From the NCBI RefSeq assembly GCF_036346855.1, contig NZ_CP107841.1, forward strand, positions 8,746,001 to 8,810,000: DNA of 64,000 nucleotides. The letters are read 5' to 3'. This document shows positions 12,130 through 21,514 of the stretch, piece after piece. Position 1 is the first letter of the stretch. Each line of letters begins with the position of its first letter. A model generated the notes under the pieces. That model did no database searches. It saw nothing but the letters and a program-made list of their open reading frames with translations, and was not told the DNA's origin. Both the position numbers and the translations under genes were made by a program. The stretch is from Streptomyces europaeiscabiei. GTDB taxonomy: Bacteria > Actinomycetota > Actinomycetes > Streptomycetales > Streptomycetaceae.

Positions 12130-13410
12130 TCAGTTCACCCCCTGCCGCCTGGCGATCTGCTTGGCCTGGGAGACCGCGTCCTTCCAGGCGTCGTCGGGCT
12201 TCTTGCCCTTGGCCTCGATGCTGGTCAGCTCGGCCATGAAGGGAGCCATGACCGCGGAGTCGGCGGGCGCCTCGTAGCTGACGGGTATGGCCTCGGCGGC
12301 CGGGCCGAAGACCTCGATGATCTTCTGTCCGCCGAAGAAGGCGTCGGGGCCCGTCATGGCCGGCATCGCGTACGTCTCCGGGGAGGCGGGGAAGATCGCG
12401 GCGTCGGTGAAGCTCTTGGCGTTGTTGTCCGGGCTGAGGATCCAGCTGATGATCTTGAATGCCTCTTCGGGGTTCCGGCACTGCTTGGGCAGCGTCAGAT
12501 AGGAGCCGCCCTGGTTGGCGGGGCCGCCCGGCGTCGCGCAGACCCGCCACTTGCCCTTGGTGCCCGGGGCCGCCGACTCGATGTCCAACGCGTGCCAGGC
12601 GGCGCCGACCTCGGTGGTCAGGCTCTTGCCGACGGCGGCGTTCCAGCTCTGGTCGTTGATCTTGGCGTCGAGGCCGAGCGTGTAGGCGCGGACCGCCGTG
12701 TCCCACGCGGCGCGGATGTGGTCCTGGTCGCCGATGAAGTGGTTGTCCTGGTCGATGAACCGCTTGGTGCCCTGGCCGACCGCGATGCTGAACACCGACC
12801 CCATGTTGTTGATCAGGAAGGTGCCGGGCAGCGCCTTCTTCAGTTCGGTGCCGAGCGCGAAGTAGTCCTCCCAGGTCTTGGCCTCGGCCGCGACCTTGGC
12901 CGGGTCGCTGGGCAGCCCGGCCTTGTCGAACTGGTCCGCGCGGTAGAAGAGCGCGGTGGGGCCGATGTCGATCGGGAAGCCGACCTGCTTGCCGTCCTCG
13001 GTCTGGGCGAGCTTGGTCTTCCACTCCAGGTACTGCGACGAGAGCGTCTTGAAGCCCAGGTCGTTCAGGTCGAGGAAGCGGTCGGCGTTGGGCAGGAAGG
13101 AGGCGATGTCCTCCCCCTTGATGCCGGTGATGTCCGGGACGGAGGAGCCGCCCGCCGCGAGGGTGGTGGTGAGCTTCTGCTTGAAGTCGCCGCCGATGGA
13201 GGAGCCGGTCAGCTTGACCTGGCCCTTGAAGTGCGTCTTCGCCTCGGCGACCACCTTGTCGCTGAGGGCTCCGCCCCAGTACCACATGGTGAGGTTCTTG
13301 CCGTTCTTGGTGCCGCCGGATTCCGAGTCGCCGCCACAGGCGACGGTCAGGCCGGAGGCCGCCGCCGTGAGCACGGCAGCCTGGAGGAAGCCTCTACGAG
13401 AAAGGTCCAC
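12130..13410 (-). CDS. Sugar ABC transporter solute-binding lipoprotein
   Basis: A 426-residue extracellular binding protein. The signal carries both a twin-arginine motif (RRGFLQ, 5-10) and a lipobox ending at C25 (LTVACGG), so it is probably a Tat-exported lipoprotein. The rest matches the family 1 extracellular solute-binding fold of CUT1 importers. The start is GTG behind AGGAGTGACCC. It heads the import operon and captures the substrate for the two permeases downstream. An 81-bp gap separates it from the kinase gene upstream. Confidence 0.92.
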   Translation of the reverse strand: MDLSRRGFLQAAVLTAAASGLTVACGGDSESGGTKNGKNLTMWYWGGALSDKVVAEAKTHFKGQVKLTGSSIGGDFKQKLTTTLAAGGSSVPDITGIKGEDIASFLPNADRFLDLNDLGFKTLSSQYLEWKTKLAQTEDGKQVGFPIDIGPTALFYRADQFDKAGLPSDPAKVAAEAKTWEDYFALGTELKKALPGTFLINNMGSVFSIAVGQGTKRFIDQDNHFIGDQDHIRAAWDTAVRAYTLGLDAKINDQSWNAAVGKSLTTEVGAAWHALDIESAAPGTKGKWRVCATPGGPANQGGSYLTLPKQCRNPEEAFKIISWILSPDNNAKSFTDAAIFPASPETYAMPAMTGPDAFFGGQKIIEVFGPAAEAIPVSYEAPADSAVMAPFMAELTSIEAKGKKPDDAWKDAVSQAKQIARRQGVN

Positions 13411-13418
13411 GGGTCACT

Positions 13419-13438
13419 CCTGTTTGTTCCTGTTCGTG
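13419..13438. promoter_or_regulatory. Ten-base direct repeat upstream of the binding-protein gene
   Basis: CCTGTTTGTT and CCTGTTCGTG stand directly next to each other, matching at eight of ten positions, 9-28 bases upstream of the solute-binding protein start. The TGTTCGT-like core resembles half sites bound by DeoR-family repressors in other bacteria, and a DeoR gene lies in the locus. A regulatory role is inference. Confidence 0.3.
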
Positions 13439-13491
13439 GTACTTCGGGGCAATTTTCTGGGGGGATCAGAGGCGCGCGATGCCCGGGGGGA

Positions 13492-14511
13492 TCAGGGCAG
13501 CCGCGCGGGCGGGGTGACCGGGGCGTGGCGCACCGGTGGGCCGACGTCGGCCGGAATGCGGTCGGTGAGGAAGCCGTAGGCCTTCTTCAGGTCGGGGTCG
13601 GTCAGCGAGCGCCACCAGCGGTCGACGCCGTACCAGCCGGGCGCCGCCAGACCTCCGCCGTGGTGCCCCACGGACAGTCCGGCCGACAGCACGGCGAACC
13701 GCAGCCGCTCCATCAGTGGCCAGCCGCCGAGGGATGCGGCGACGAAGCTGGCGCCGAAGACGTCGCCGGCGCCCGTCGCGTCGAGCACGTCGACGTCCAG
13801 GGCCGGGACCTCCGCGTACTCCCCGGTCGTCTGGTCCACCGCGACCGCGCCCTCGCCGCCGCGGGTGACCACGGCCACCGGCACCAGCTCGCTCAGCGTG
13901 CCGAGCGCGGCGACCGCGCTGTCGGTACGGGTGTACGCCATCGCCTCGGTCTCGTTCGGGAGGAAGGCGTGGCACAGGGCGAGTTGGTCGAGCAGGTCAC
14001 GGGACCACCGCTGGGTGGGGTCCCAGCCGACGTCCGCGTAGATGTGCGTGCCGTTCGCGGCGGCCTTGGCGAGCCACTCGCGCGGCTCGGCCTCGATGTG
14101 CACGAGGGCCGTGCGCGACTCGGGCGGGTCGCCCATCAACACGTCCTGCGAGTACGGCGGCTCCTGGCCGTGGGTGACCAGGGCCCGGTCGTGACCGTGC
14201 GCGAGGGAGACGGTGACGGGGGTGTGCCAGCCGTCGGCGGTGCGCGAGAGGGAGAGGTCCACGCCCTCCTGTCCGGCGAGGACCTCATGGCAGTGGGCGC
14301 CGTAGTAGTCGTCGCCGAAGACCGTGGCCAGGGAGGTCCTCAGGCCGAAACGGGCGGCGGCCACCGCCAGGTTGGCGATGCCGCCCGGACCGCAGCCCAT
14401 GCCGTCGGTCCAGATCTCCTCGCCGGGTGTGGGCGGCTTTCCCAGCCCCGTGAGCACGAGGTCGTAGAAGAGCAGCCCGGTCAGCAGCACATCGGGCCGG
14501 TCGTCGTCCAC
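13492..14511 (-). CDS. PfkB-family carbohydrate kinase
   Basis: A 339-residue ribokinase/PfkB fold kinase. The glycine-rich substrate loop GMGCGPGGIANLA lies near the N-terminus, and the anion-hole and catalytic-base motif DATGAGDVFGASF is in the C-terminal third. It probably phosphorylates a free sugar released in the cytoplasm. The GTG at 14511 is preferred because AGAGGG lies about six bases upstream; an in-frame ATG at 14553 would add 14 residues of unlikely composition. It is the first minus-strand gene facing the DeoR regulator and probably shares its control region. Confidence 0.87.
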   Translation of the reverse strand: MDDDRPDVLLTGLLFYDLVLTGLGKPPTPGEEIWTDGMGCGPGGIANLAVAAARFGLRTSLATVFGDDYYGAHCHEVLAGQEGVDLSLSRTADGWHTPVTVSLAHGHDRALVTHGQEPPYSQDVLMGDPPESRTALVHIEAEPREWLAKAAANGTHIYADVGWDPTQRWSRDLLDQLALCHAFLPNETEAMAYTRTDSAVAALGTLSELVPVAVVTRGGEGAVAVDQTTGEYAEVPALDVDVLDATGAGDVFGASFVAASLGGWPLMERLRFAVLSAGLSVGHHGGGLAAPGWYGVDRWWRSLTDPDLKKAYGFLTDRIPADVGPPVRHAPVTPPARLP

Positions 14512-14533
14512 GCGTGCACCCTCTCGTCGAGAC

Positions 14534-14563
14534 CTTCGAGGATCACTCTTCAAAAGTCTTCAA
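14534..14563. promoter_or_regulatory. TTC-repeat candidate operator between kinase and DeoR genes
   Basis: TCTTCAA occurs at 14547-14553 and again at 14557-14563, exactly ten bases apart, with a related CTTCGA at 14534-14539. Bases 14545-14557 also form a loose palindrome. The stretch is AT-rich against a very GC-rich background and lies in the 129-bp divergent promoter region. A binding site for the adjacent DeoR regulator is the simplest reading, not shown. Confidence 0.35.
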
Positions 14564-14640
14564 TTTCGGTGCACAGATCGTGCGCGCCTCCGAGAGCTTT
14601 GGCAAGAGTCGAGCAGAAGTGAGCATAGAAATGATTGGGA

Positions 14641-15411
14641 ATGACGAGTACTGTTCAGCGCGTGCTGGCAGAGCGACGACACCAACTCATCCTGCGGGCC
14701 CTGCGATCAGGGGGCCCGGCGGCAGTCACCGACCTGTCCGAACAGCTCGGTGTGAGCCCCGCCACCATCCGGCGTGACCTCCTGAGGCTGGAGGAGGAGG
14801 GGCTGCTCACCCGTGTGCACGGCGGCGCGGTCGTGGACGAGGGCGACCAGCCCTTCGCCGAGGTGGCCGAGGTGCGGGTGGCCGAGAAGGACGCGATAGC
14901 GGCGAAGGCCGCCTCGATGGTCCGTGACGGTCAGTCCGTGCTCCTCGACATCGGGACCACCGCCTACCGCCTGGCCCGGCAGCTGCACGGCCGCCGCCTC
15001 ACCGTGATCACCAGCAACCTGGTGGTCTACGAGGAGCTGGCAGACGACGAGGGGATCGAACTGGTACTGCTCGGCGGCATGGTCCGCCGCGAGTACCGTT
15101 CCCTCGTCGGCTTCCTCACCGAGGACAACCTCCGGCAGCTGCACGCCGACTGGCTGTTCCTCGGTACGAGCGGAGTGCGGCCCGGCGGACAGGTGATGGA
15201 CACGACCGTCGTCGAGGTCCCGGTCAAACGCGCGATGATCAAGGCCGGCGACAAGGTCGTCCTGCTCGCCGACTCCGCGAAGTTCCCCGGTACGGGGATG
15301 GCGCGGGTCTGCGGGCCCGGGGAACTCGACGTGGTCGTGACCAACGGGTCGGTGGACCAGGGCACTCGGTCCTCGTTCGAGGACGCGGGGGTCGAGGTGG
15401 TCACCGTATGA
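14641..15411 (+). CDS. DeoR/GlpR family transcriptional regulator
   Basis: A 256-residue sugar-responsive repressor. The DeoR winged helix-turn-helix is at about 22-55 (AVTDLSEQLGVSPATIRRDLLRL, then the GLLTRVHGGAV wing), followed by a sugar-isomerase-like DeoRC sensor domain with LDIGTT and LGTSG loops that bind phosphosugars. The ATG at 14641 gives the usual length; a TTG two codons upstream is possible. It sits at the centre of the carbohydrate island, divergent from the kinase/importer operon and upstream of GH4 and GH38, so it probably controls both arms. Confidence 0.92.
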   Translation: MTSTVQRVLAERRHQLILRALRSGGPAAVTDLSEQLGVSPATIRRDLLRLEEEGLLTRVHGGAVVDEGDQPFAEVAEVRVAEKDAIAAKAASMVRDGQSVLLDIGTTAYRLARQLHGRRLTVITSNLVVYEELADDEGIELVLLGGMVRREYRSLVGFLTEDNLRQLHADWLFLGTSGVRPGGQVMDTTVVEVPVKRAMIKAGDKVVLLADSAKFPGTGMARVCGPGELDVVVTNGSVDQGTRSSFEDAGVEVVTV

Positions 15412-15430
15412 CCGCCCCGGGACGGGGCGG
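15412..15430 (+). terminator. Hairpin after the DeoR gene
   Basis: CCGCCCC (15412-15418) and GGGGCGG (15424-15430) form a seven-base perfect stem with a five-base loop, directly after the DeoR stop. It may attenuate rather than stop reading into the GH4 gene 56 bp further on. Confidence 0.4.
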
Positions 15431-15432
15431 CT

Positions 15433-15442
15433 GACACGTGTC
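15433..15442. promoter_or_regulatory. Perfect ten-base palindrome upstream of the GH4 gene
   Basis: GACACGTGTC is a perfect palindrome 44 bases before the GH4 start, just after the hairpin. It could be a regulator site for the glycosidase pair. No matching second copy was noticed, so the call is weak. Confidence 0.25.
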
Positions 15443-15486
15443 GGGACGGCCCGCATGTATGCACGATCGGTAAAGGTGGTAGTTGC

Positions 15487-16827
15487 GTGAAGCTGACGAT
15501 TCTGGGCGGCGGAGGATTCCGGGTGCCCCTCGTGTACGGGGCGCTCCTCGGGGACCGCGCCGAGGGCCGGGTCACCCATGTCGTCCTGCACGACCTGGAC
15601 GCCGAGCGGCTCTCCGCCGTCACCCGCGTCCTGGCCGAGCAGGCGGCGGACGTGCCCGACGCCCCCGAGGTGACCGCCACCACCGACCTCGACGAGGCCC
15701 TGCGCGGCGCCGACTTCATCTTCTCCGCGATCCGCGTCGGAGGCCTGGAGGGCCGTGCGGACGACGAGCGGGTGGCCCTCGCCGAAGGCGTCCTGGGCCA
15801 GGAGACCGTCGGCGCCGGCGGTATCGCCTACGGCCTGCGCACGGTCCCGGTGGCCGCGGACATCGCGCGGCGGGTGGCCCGGCTCGCCCCCGACGCCTGG
15901 GTCATCAACTTCACCAACCCGGCGGGTCTGGTCACCGAGGCCATGTCCCGCCACCTCGGCGACCGCGTCATCGGCATCTGCGACTCACCCGTGGGCCTCG
16001 GCCGCCGTATCGCCCGCGTCCTGGGCGCCGCGAATCCGAAGGAGGCGTGGATCGACTACGTCGGCCTCAACCACCTCGGCTGGGTCCGCGGCCTGCACAT
16101 CGCGGGCCGCGACGAACTCCCGCGCCTGCTCGCCGACCGCGACCTCCTCGGATCCTTCGAGGAGGGCAAACTCTTCGGTGTCGACTGGCTCCAGTCCCTC
16201 GGCGCGATCCCGAACGAGTACCTGCACTACTACTACTTCAACCGCGAGGCCGTCCGCGCCTACCAGGCGGTCGACAAGACCCGCGGTGCCTTCCTCAAGG
16301 ACCAGCAGGCCCACTTCTACGAGGAGATGCGCCGCCCGGACGCCCACGCGCTCAAGGCCTGGGACCGCACCCGCGCCGAACGCGAGGCCACCTACATGTC
16401 GGAGAACCGGGAGACGGCGGGCGCCGGTGAACGCGACGCCGACGACCTGTCCGGCGGCTACGAGAAGGTCGCCCTCGCCCTGATGCGGGCCATCGCCCGC
16501 GACGAGCGCACCACCCTCATCCTCAACGTCCGCAACAAGGGCACCCTCTCGGCCCTCGACACGGAGGCCGTCATCGAGGTGCCCTGCCTGGTCGACGCCA
16601 ACGGCGCCCACCCGGTCACCGTGGCCCCCCTGCCCGACCACGCCACCGGCCTGGTCTGCGCGGTCAAGGCCGTCGAACGCGAGGTCCTGGCCGCCGCCGA
16701 GGCGGGTTCCCGTACGACCGCGGTGAAGGCCTTCGCCCTGCACCCGCTGGTCGACTCCGTCAATGTGGCGCGCAGGCTGGTGGAGGGGTACACCGAGGTC
16801 CACCCGGGCCTGGCGTACCTCAAGTAG
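15487..16827 (+). CDS. GH4 family NAD-dependent glycosidase (6-phospho-beta-glucosidase type)
   Basis: A 446-residue GH4 enzyme, a family that uses NAD and a divalent metal in an oxidation-elimination mechanism. The N-terminal dinucleotide loop is GGGGFRVP (about 7-14). The metal-binding pair is C165 in GICDSPVG and H196 in LNHLGW. Sequence character is closest to the 6-phospho-beta-glucosidase branch. The start is GTG with AAAGGTGGT upstream. The importer here is an ABC system rather than a PTS, so the phosphorylated substrate would need a kinase or the enzyme may accept free glycosides. Confidence 0.88.
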   Translation: MKLTILGGGGFRVPLVYGALLGDRAEGRVTHVVLHDLDAERLSAVTRVLAEQAADVPDAPEVTATTDLDEALRGADFIFSAIRVGGLEGRADDERVALAEGVLGQETVGAGGIAYGLRTVPVAADIARRVARLAPDAWVINFTNPAGLVTEAMSRHLGDRVIGICDSPVGLGRRIARVLGAANPKEAWIDYVGLNHLGWVRGLHIAGRDELPRLLADRDLLGSFEEGKLFGVDWLQSLGAIPNEYLHYYYFNREAVRAYQAVDKTRGAFLKDQQAHFYEEMRRPDAHALKAWDRTRAEREATYMSENRETAGAGERDADDLSGGYEKVALALMRAIARDERTTLILNVRNKGTLSALDTEAVIEVPCLVDANGAHPVTVAPLPDHATGLVCAVKAVEREVLAAAEAGSRTTAVKAFALHPLVDSVNVARRLVEGYTEVHPGLAYLK

Positions 16828-16880
16828 GCTCACCGCCGGAAAGCGCTTTCCCCCGCTCGCTCCCTCTCTGGAGACCCGTC

Positions 16881-19800
16881 ATGCACGACGAACGCCGCCG
16901 CATCGAGGAACGCGTCGAGCGCGTCCACACCCAGCGCGTCAAGCCCGCGATCTACGCGGCCTCCGCGCCCTTCGAGGTCGAGGCCTGGCAGGCGCCGGGC
17001 GAGCCCGTCCCCTTCGAGGAGGCCGCCGCCGCCTCGTACACACCGTTCGCGATGGACACCCCGTGGGGCCCGCCGTGGGGCACGACCTGGTTCCGGATGC
17101 GTGGACGGGTGCCCGCCGCGTGGGCGGGCCGCCGAGTCGAGGCGGTCATCGACCTCGGCTTCGTCGGCGACTGGCCCGGCAACCAGGCCGAGGCCCTCGT
17201 CCACCTCGCCGACGGCACCCCGCTGAAGGCGGTCAACCCGCTCAACCAGTACGTGCCGATCGGCAACCCCGTCCGGGGCGGCGAGACCATCGACTACCTG
17301 GTCGAGGCGGCGTCCAACCCCGACATCCTCGCCGACAACTTCTCGAAGATCACGCCGATGGGCGACATCCTCACGGCCGGCGACAAGCCCCTCTACACCT
17401 TCCAGCGCGCCGACCTCGCCGTCCTCGACGAGGAGGTCTTCCACCTCGACCTGGACCTCCAGGTACTGCGCGAACTCATGGTCCACCTCGGCGAGCACGA
17501 GCCCCGCCGCCACGAGATCCTGCACGCCCTGGACCGGGCCATGGACGCCGTCGACCTGGACGACGTCTCCGGCAGCGCGACGGCGGTCCGCGAGATCCTC
17601 GCCCCCGTCCTCGCCAAGCCCGCCCATGCCAGCGCCCACACCATCTCCGGCGTCGGCCACGCCCACATCGACTCCGCCTGGCTCTGGCCCATCCGCGAGA
17701 CCAAGCGCAAGACGTCCCGCACCTTCTCCAACGTCACCGCGCTGGCCGACGAGTACGAGGACTTCATCTTCGCCTGCTCCCAGGCCCAGCAGTACGAGTG
17801 GGTGCGCGACAACTACCCGCAGGTGTGGGAGCGCATCAAGAAGTCAGTCGACAAGGGCCAGTGGGTACCCGTCGGCGGCATGTGGGTCGAGTCCGACGGC
17901 AACCTGCCCGGCGGTGAGGCCATCGCCCGCCAGCTCGTCCACGGCAAGCGGTTCTTCATCGAGAACTTCGGCATCGAGACCAAGGGCGTCTGGCTGCCGG
18001 ACTCCTTCGGCTACAACGCCTCCTACCCGCAGCTCGCCAAACTCGCAGGCAACGACTGGTTCCTCACCCAGAAGATCTCCTGGAACCAGACCAACAGGTT
18101 CCCCCACCACACCTTCTGGTGGGAGGGCATCGACGGCACCCGCATCTTCACCCACTTCCCGCCGGTCGACACCTACAACGCCCGCTTCAGCGGCGAGGAG
18201 ATGGACCGCGCCGTCCGCAACTACCAGGAGAAGGGCGCAGGCACCCGCTCCCTGGCGCCCTTCGGCTGGGGCGACGGCGGTGGCGGCCCCACCCGCGAGA
18301 TCATGGAACGCGCCCGCCGCCTCGCGGATCTGGAGGGCTCACCGAAGGTCGTCGTCGAACACCCCGACGAGTTCTTCGCCAAGGCCCGCGCCGAGTACGA
18401 GGACGCCCCCGTCTGGAACGGCGAGCTGTACCTCGAACTCCACCGCGCCACCTACACCTCCCAGGCCCGCACCAAACAGGGCAACCGCCGCAGCGAGCAC
18501 AAGCTGCGCGAGGCCGAACTCTGGGCGACCACGGCCGCGCTCCACGCGCCCGGCTACTCCTACCCCTACGAGAAGCTCGACCGCCTCTGGAAGACGGTCC
18601 TCCTCCACCAGTTCCACGACATCCTGCCGGGCTCCTCGATCGCCTGGGTCCACCGCGAGGCGGAGGCGGAGTACGCGAGGGTGGCGAAGGAGCTGGAGGA
18701 GCTGACGGCCGAGGCTGTCACGGCGCTCGGCGCCGGTGACCCGCGTGTCTTCAACACCAGTCCGCGCGACCGGGCCGAGGTGGTCGTCACGTCCGCGGGT
18801 GCACCGGTGTACGTGACGGTCCCCGCGAGCGGCAGCGCGCCCCTCACCGCCACCGCGCCCCCGCATCCCGTCACCGTCTCCGGCCGCGTCCTGGACAACG
18901 GCCTGGTCCGGGTGGAGATCGCCGAGGACGGCACCCTCGCCTCCGTACGCGACCTGCGTGCCGACCGCGAAGTGCTCGGCGACACGGGCAACCTGCTCCG
19001 CCTGCACACCGACCTCCCGAACTACTGGGACGCCTGGGACGTCGACAAGCACTACAAGAACCGCTACACGGACCTGCTGGACGCCGAGTCGATCACTGTG
19101 GTCGAGGAGGACCCCCTCCTCGGCGCCATCCGCGTGGAGCGCTCGTTCGGAAAGGGCTCCCGCATCACCCAGACGATCACCCTGCGCGCCGGCAGCCCCC
19201 GGATCGACTTCGAGACGGACATCGACTGGCACGAGGCCGAGAAGTTCCTCAAGGCCGGCTTCCCGATCGACGTCCGCGCGCCGCACTCCTCCGCCGAGAT
19301 CCAGTTCGGCCACATCCAGCGCCCCACCCACACCAACACCAGCTGGGAGGCGGCCCGCTTCGAGGTCTCCGGCCACCGCTGGGTGCACGTGGCCGAGCCC
19401 GGCTACGGCGTGGCGGTGATCAACGACTCCACCTACGGCCACGACGTCTCCCGCACGGTCCGCGAGGACGGCGGTACGACCACGACGGTCCGCCTCAGCC
19501 TGGTCCGAGCCCCGCGCATCCCCGACCCCGAGGCAGACCAGGGCAAGCACCGCCTCACCTACTCGCTCCTCCCCGGCGCGAGCATCGAGGACGCGGTCGC
19601 CGAGGGCTACGCCCTCAACCTGCCGCTGCGCGTCGCGGACGCTGCGGGCGCCCCCGAGCCGGTCGTCTCCGTGGACGGGGAGGGCGTGACCGTCGAGGCG
19701 GTCAAGCTCGCCGACGACGCCTCCGGTGACGTCGTGGTCCGGCTCTACGAGTCGAGCGGCGGCCGGGCCCGGGGCGTCCTGCGCACCGGTTTCCCGCTCG

Positions 19801-19928
19801 CCGGGGCCCAGATCACCGACCTGCTGGAACGCCCCCTGTCCCAGGCGGCCACGGACGGGAACGGCGTCCCGGTGACGCTGCGCCCGTTCGAGGTGCAGAC
19901 ACTGCGGCTGGCGGTGGGGGAGCGGTGA
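16881..19928 (+). CDS. GH38 family alpha-mannosidase
   Basis: A 1015-residue cytoplasmic alpha-mannosidase. The zinc-site motif GHAHIDSAW has H260, H262 and D264; the nucleophile is D374 in WLPDSFGY. The GH38 central helical domain and the C-terminal beta domains complete the usual length for bacterial enzymes of this type. No signal peptide is seen. It lies 53 bp after the GH4 gene and probably shares its transcript. Together with the GH2 enzyme it would break imported mannose- and galactose-bearing oligosaccharides such as N-glycan or mannoprotein fragments. Confidence 0.94.
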   Translation: MHDERRRIEERVERVHTQRVKPAIYAASAPFEVEAWQAPGEPVPFEEAAAASYTPFAMDTPWGPPWGTTWFRMRGRVPAAWAGRRVEAVIDLGFVGDWPGNQAEALVHLADGTPLKAVNPLNQYVPIGNPVRGGETIDYLVEAASNPDILADNFSKITPMGDILTAGDKPLYTFQRADLAVLDEEVFHLDLDLQVLRELMVHLGEHEPRRHEILHALDRAMDAVDLDDVSGSATAVREILAPVLAKPAHASAHTISGVGHAHIDSAWLWPIRETKRKTSRTFSNVTALADEYEDFIFACSQAQQYEWVRDNYPQVWERIKKSVDKGQWVPVGGMWVESDGNLPGGEAIARQLVHGKRFFIENFGIETKGVWLPDSFGYNASYPQLAKLAGNDWFLTQKISWNQTNRFPHHTFWWEGIDGTRIFTHFPPVDTYNARFSGEEMDRAVRNYQEKGAGTRSLAPFGWGDGGGGPTREIMERARRLADLEGSPKVVVEHPDEFFAKARAEYEDAPVWNGELYLELHRATYTSQARTKQGNRRSEHKLREAELWATTAALHAPGYSYPYEKLDRLWKTVLLHQFHDILPGSSIAWVHREAEAEYARVAKELEELTAEAVTALGAGDPRVFNTSPRDRAEVVVTSAGAPVYVTVPASGSAPLTATAPPHPVTVSGRVLDNGLVRVEIAEDGTLASVRDLRADREVLGDTGNLLRLHTDLPNYWDAWDVDKHYKNRYTDLLDAESITVVEEDPLLGAIRVERSFGKGSRITQTITLRAGSPRIDFETDIDWHEAEKFLKAGFPIDVRAPHSSAEIQFGHIQRPTHTNTSWEAARFEVSGHRWVHVAEPGYGVAVINDSTYGHDVSRTVREDGGTTTTVRLSLVRAPRIPDPEADQGKHRLTYSLLPGASIEDAVAEGYALNLPLRVADAAGAPEPVVSVDGEGVTVEAVKLADDASGDVVVRLYESSGGRARGVLRTGFPLAGAQITDLLERPLSQAATDGNGVPVTLRPFEVQTLRLAVGER

Positions 19929-20495
19929 CCCGTACAGCGGTGAGTCCGCTTCCCGTGAAAAATTGAGGGAGCATAGAACAGCTGGTCGCGGCGGGTGCAC
20001 CGCCCGCCGCGACCACGGTGCTTTCCCTCCACGACACCTGGAATTCGCCCACTACCGTTCCTGTGGACCGAGCGGGGGGTGAGTCCGTTCAGCCGCGCGC
20101 CCCGAACGGTCCCGGGCGAGCTGGTCCCCGGCGTACTCGACCCCGGGGCGGCGACACGCATCCTGTACGTGGTCCGGGCCCGGGAGGCCCCCGCGGCCGG
20201 AGCCGCTGATGGACACTGCCCTGCGCGACCTGGCCGAACAGGCACAGCCAGAGGCGACGGAGAGGCCCTGGACCGTCACACCGGTGGAACAGGGGCCCCG
20301 CACGCTGACGCCGTACCCCGCGTCCCAGATCGCACGATCACGCCAACCCGAACGGCCCAGGGCAGCACAAGCCCGGAAGCCGACCATCACACGATCGAGC
20401 CAATTCGCCCCCATTCGCCCTCCCTGGCGAGCAGCTACCAACCCCTGTGATACGGGGCAACGCGACAGTGCGAAGAAAAGTGGTGAGGTGTCATC
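19929..20495. other. Long gap without a convincing gene
   Basis: These 567 bases carry only short reading frames with no family features. An AT-rich patch near 19956-19978 contains GAGCATAGAA, the same ten bases found at 14621-14630 just upstream of the DeoR gene. The right-hand end provides the promoter and ribosome site (GGTGAGGTG) of the sulfotransferase gene. Confidence 0.5.
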
Positions 20496-21386
20496 GTGCG
20501 AGATCCGCGCAAGTCCACGATCGGCAAGGGGCTCAGGCGTCGCGGCAGACTGATCGCCGAGGCGGTGAGCCCGCCGCGCAAGCCGCTGAACGCCGTCCCC
20601 GCGCCCCGGACCGACACCGCACCCGCAAAGCCCCCGTACGTGGCGCCGCGCGCGTCCCGGCTGGTGGACGCGCCGGTGTTCGTGCTGTCCTCGGTGCGCT
20701 CCGGCTCGACGCTGCCGCGGGTCGTCCTGAACAGCCACAGCCAGATCCGTGCCCCGCGCGAGATGCACCTGCGGACCGTCCATGTCCATCTCTCCCGGGA
20801 CTTCACCGGGGACGCGATGAAGGCGCTCGAACTCGACAGGTGCGAGTTGGAGCACATCCTGTGGGACCGTATCCTCCACCATGAGCTGATCCGCAGCGGC
20901 AAGCAGATCATCGTCGACAAGACCCCGCCGGACACCCTCATCTGGCCGCGCCTGCACCGATGTTGGCCGAACGCCCGCTACATCCTCCTGCTGCGCCATC
21001 CCGGTGCGGTCGTCCAGTCCCTCACGAGCCGCCGCGCCGACCCCGACCACGAGGCGATCCGGGCCGAAGTCCTCCACTACAGCGAGAAGTTGGAAGAGGT
21101 CCGCCAGAACCTCCCCGTTCACGTCATCCGGTACGAGGAGCTGACCGCCGACCCCGAGAAGGTCACCCGGGGCATCTGTGACCACCTGGGCCTCGCATGG
21201 GAGCCCGGCATGCTCGACTACGGCACCCAGGACCACGGCACCTTCCGCCCCCAACTCGGCGACTGGTCCACCACCATCAGGTCCGGCCGCATCCAGCCGG
21301 CCCGCGAGGCGAATCCGGCATCGGAACTCCCGCCCCGCCTGAGGGAGTTGGCCGAGACTTGGGGCTACCTGAGCCCCTGCCCCTGA
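20496..21386 (+). CDS. Sulfotransferase family protein
   Basis: A 296-residue PAPS-dependent sulfotransferase-like protein. The 5'-phosphosulfate loop is VLSSVRSGSTLPR (about 68-80), and the 3'-phosphate-binding segment is ILLLRHPGAVVQSL (about 164-177). The first 60 residues are basic and Pro-rich and not part of the fold. The start is GTG. It resembles the sulfotransferase_3 group found next to natural-product genes, but no such cluster is visible beside it; the acceptor is unknown. It stands alone, with a hairpin overlapping its stop codon. Confidence 0.85.
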   Translation: MRDPRKSTIGKGLRRRGRLIAEAVSPPRKPLNAVPAPRTDTAPAKPPYVAPRASRLVDAPVFVLSSVRSGSTLPRVVLNSHSQIRAPREMHLRTVHVHLSRDFTGDAMKALELDRCELEHILWDRILHHELIRSGKQIIVDKTPPDTLIWPRLHRCWPNARYILLLRHPGAVVQSLTSRRADPDHEAIRAEVLHYSEKLEEVRQNLPVHVIRYEELTADPEKVTRGICDHLGLAWEPGMLDYGTQDHGTFRPQLGDWSTTIRSGRIQPAREANPASELPPRLRELAETWGYLSPCP

Positions 21387-21393
21387 AAGGGGC
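21379..21393 (+). terminator. Hairpin overlapping the sulfotransferase stop codon
   Basis: GCCCCT (21379-21384) pairs perfectly with AGGGGC (21388-21393) around a three-base loop, and the TGA stop is inside it. The following GGGGCGCGGGGAACTGCGCG is a frequently seen streptomycete gene-end sequence. Confidence 0.5.
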
Positions 21394-21451
21394 GCGGGGA
21401 ACTGCGCGACAAGCCCCCACCGACCCGCACCCGACCAACTCCCTCAGGGGG

Positions 21452-21472
21452 CCTGGGGGCGCGGCCCCCGGG
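21452..21472. terminator. GC-rich hairpin between convergent genes
   Basis: GGGGGC (21455-21460) and GCCCCC (21464-21469) enclose a three-base loop, extended by a further three pairs including a G-T pair. It lies between the sulfotransferase and the minus-strand ATP-grasp gene. Confidence 0.5.
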
Positions 21473-21514
21473 ATGGGACGGGTCGGGGCGGCGGGGGCGA
21501 GAACGCTCGGGCGT

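Noticed and set aside
19995..20553. Two overlapping short frames in the gap after the mannosidase
   Set aside because: No convincing ribosome sites, no recognisable domain, low-complexity translation, and one runs into the sulfotransferase start.
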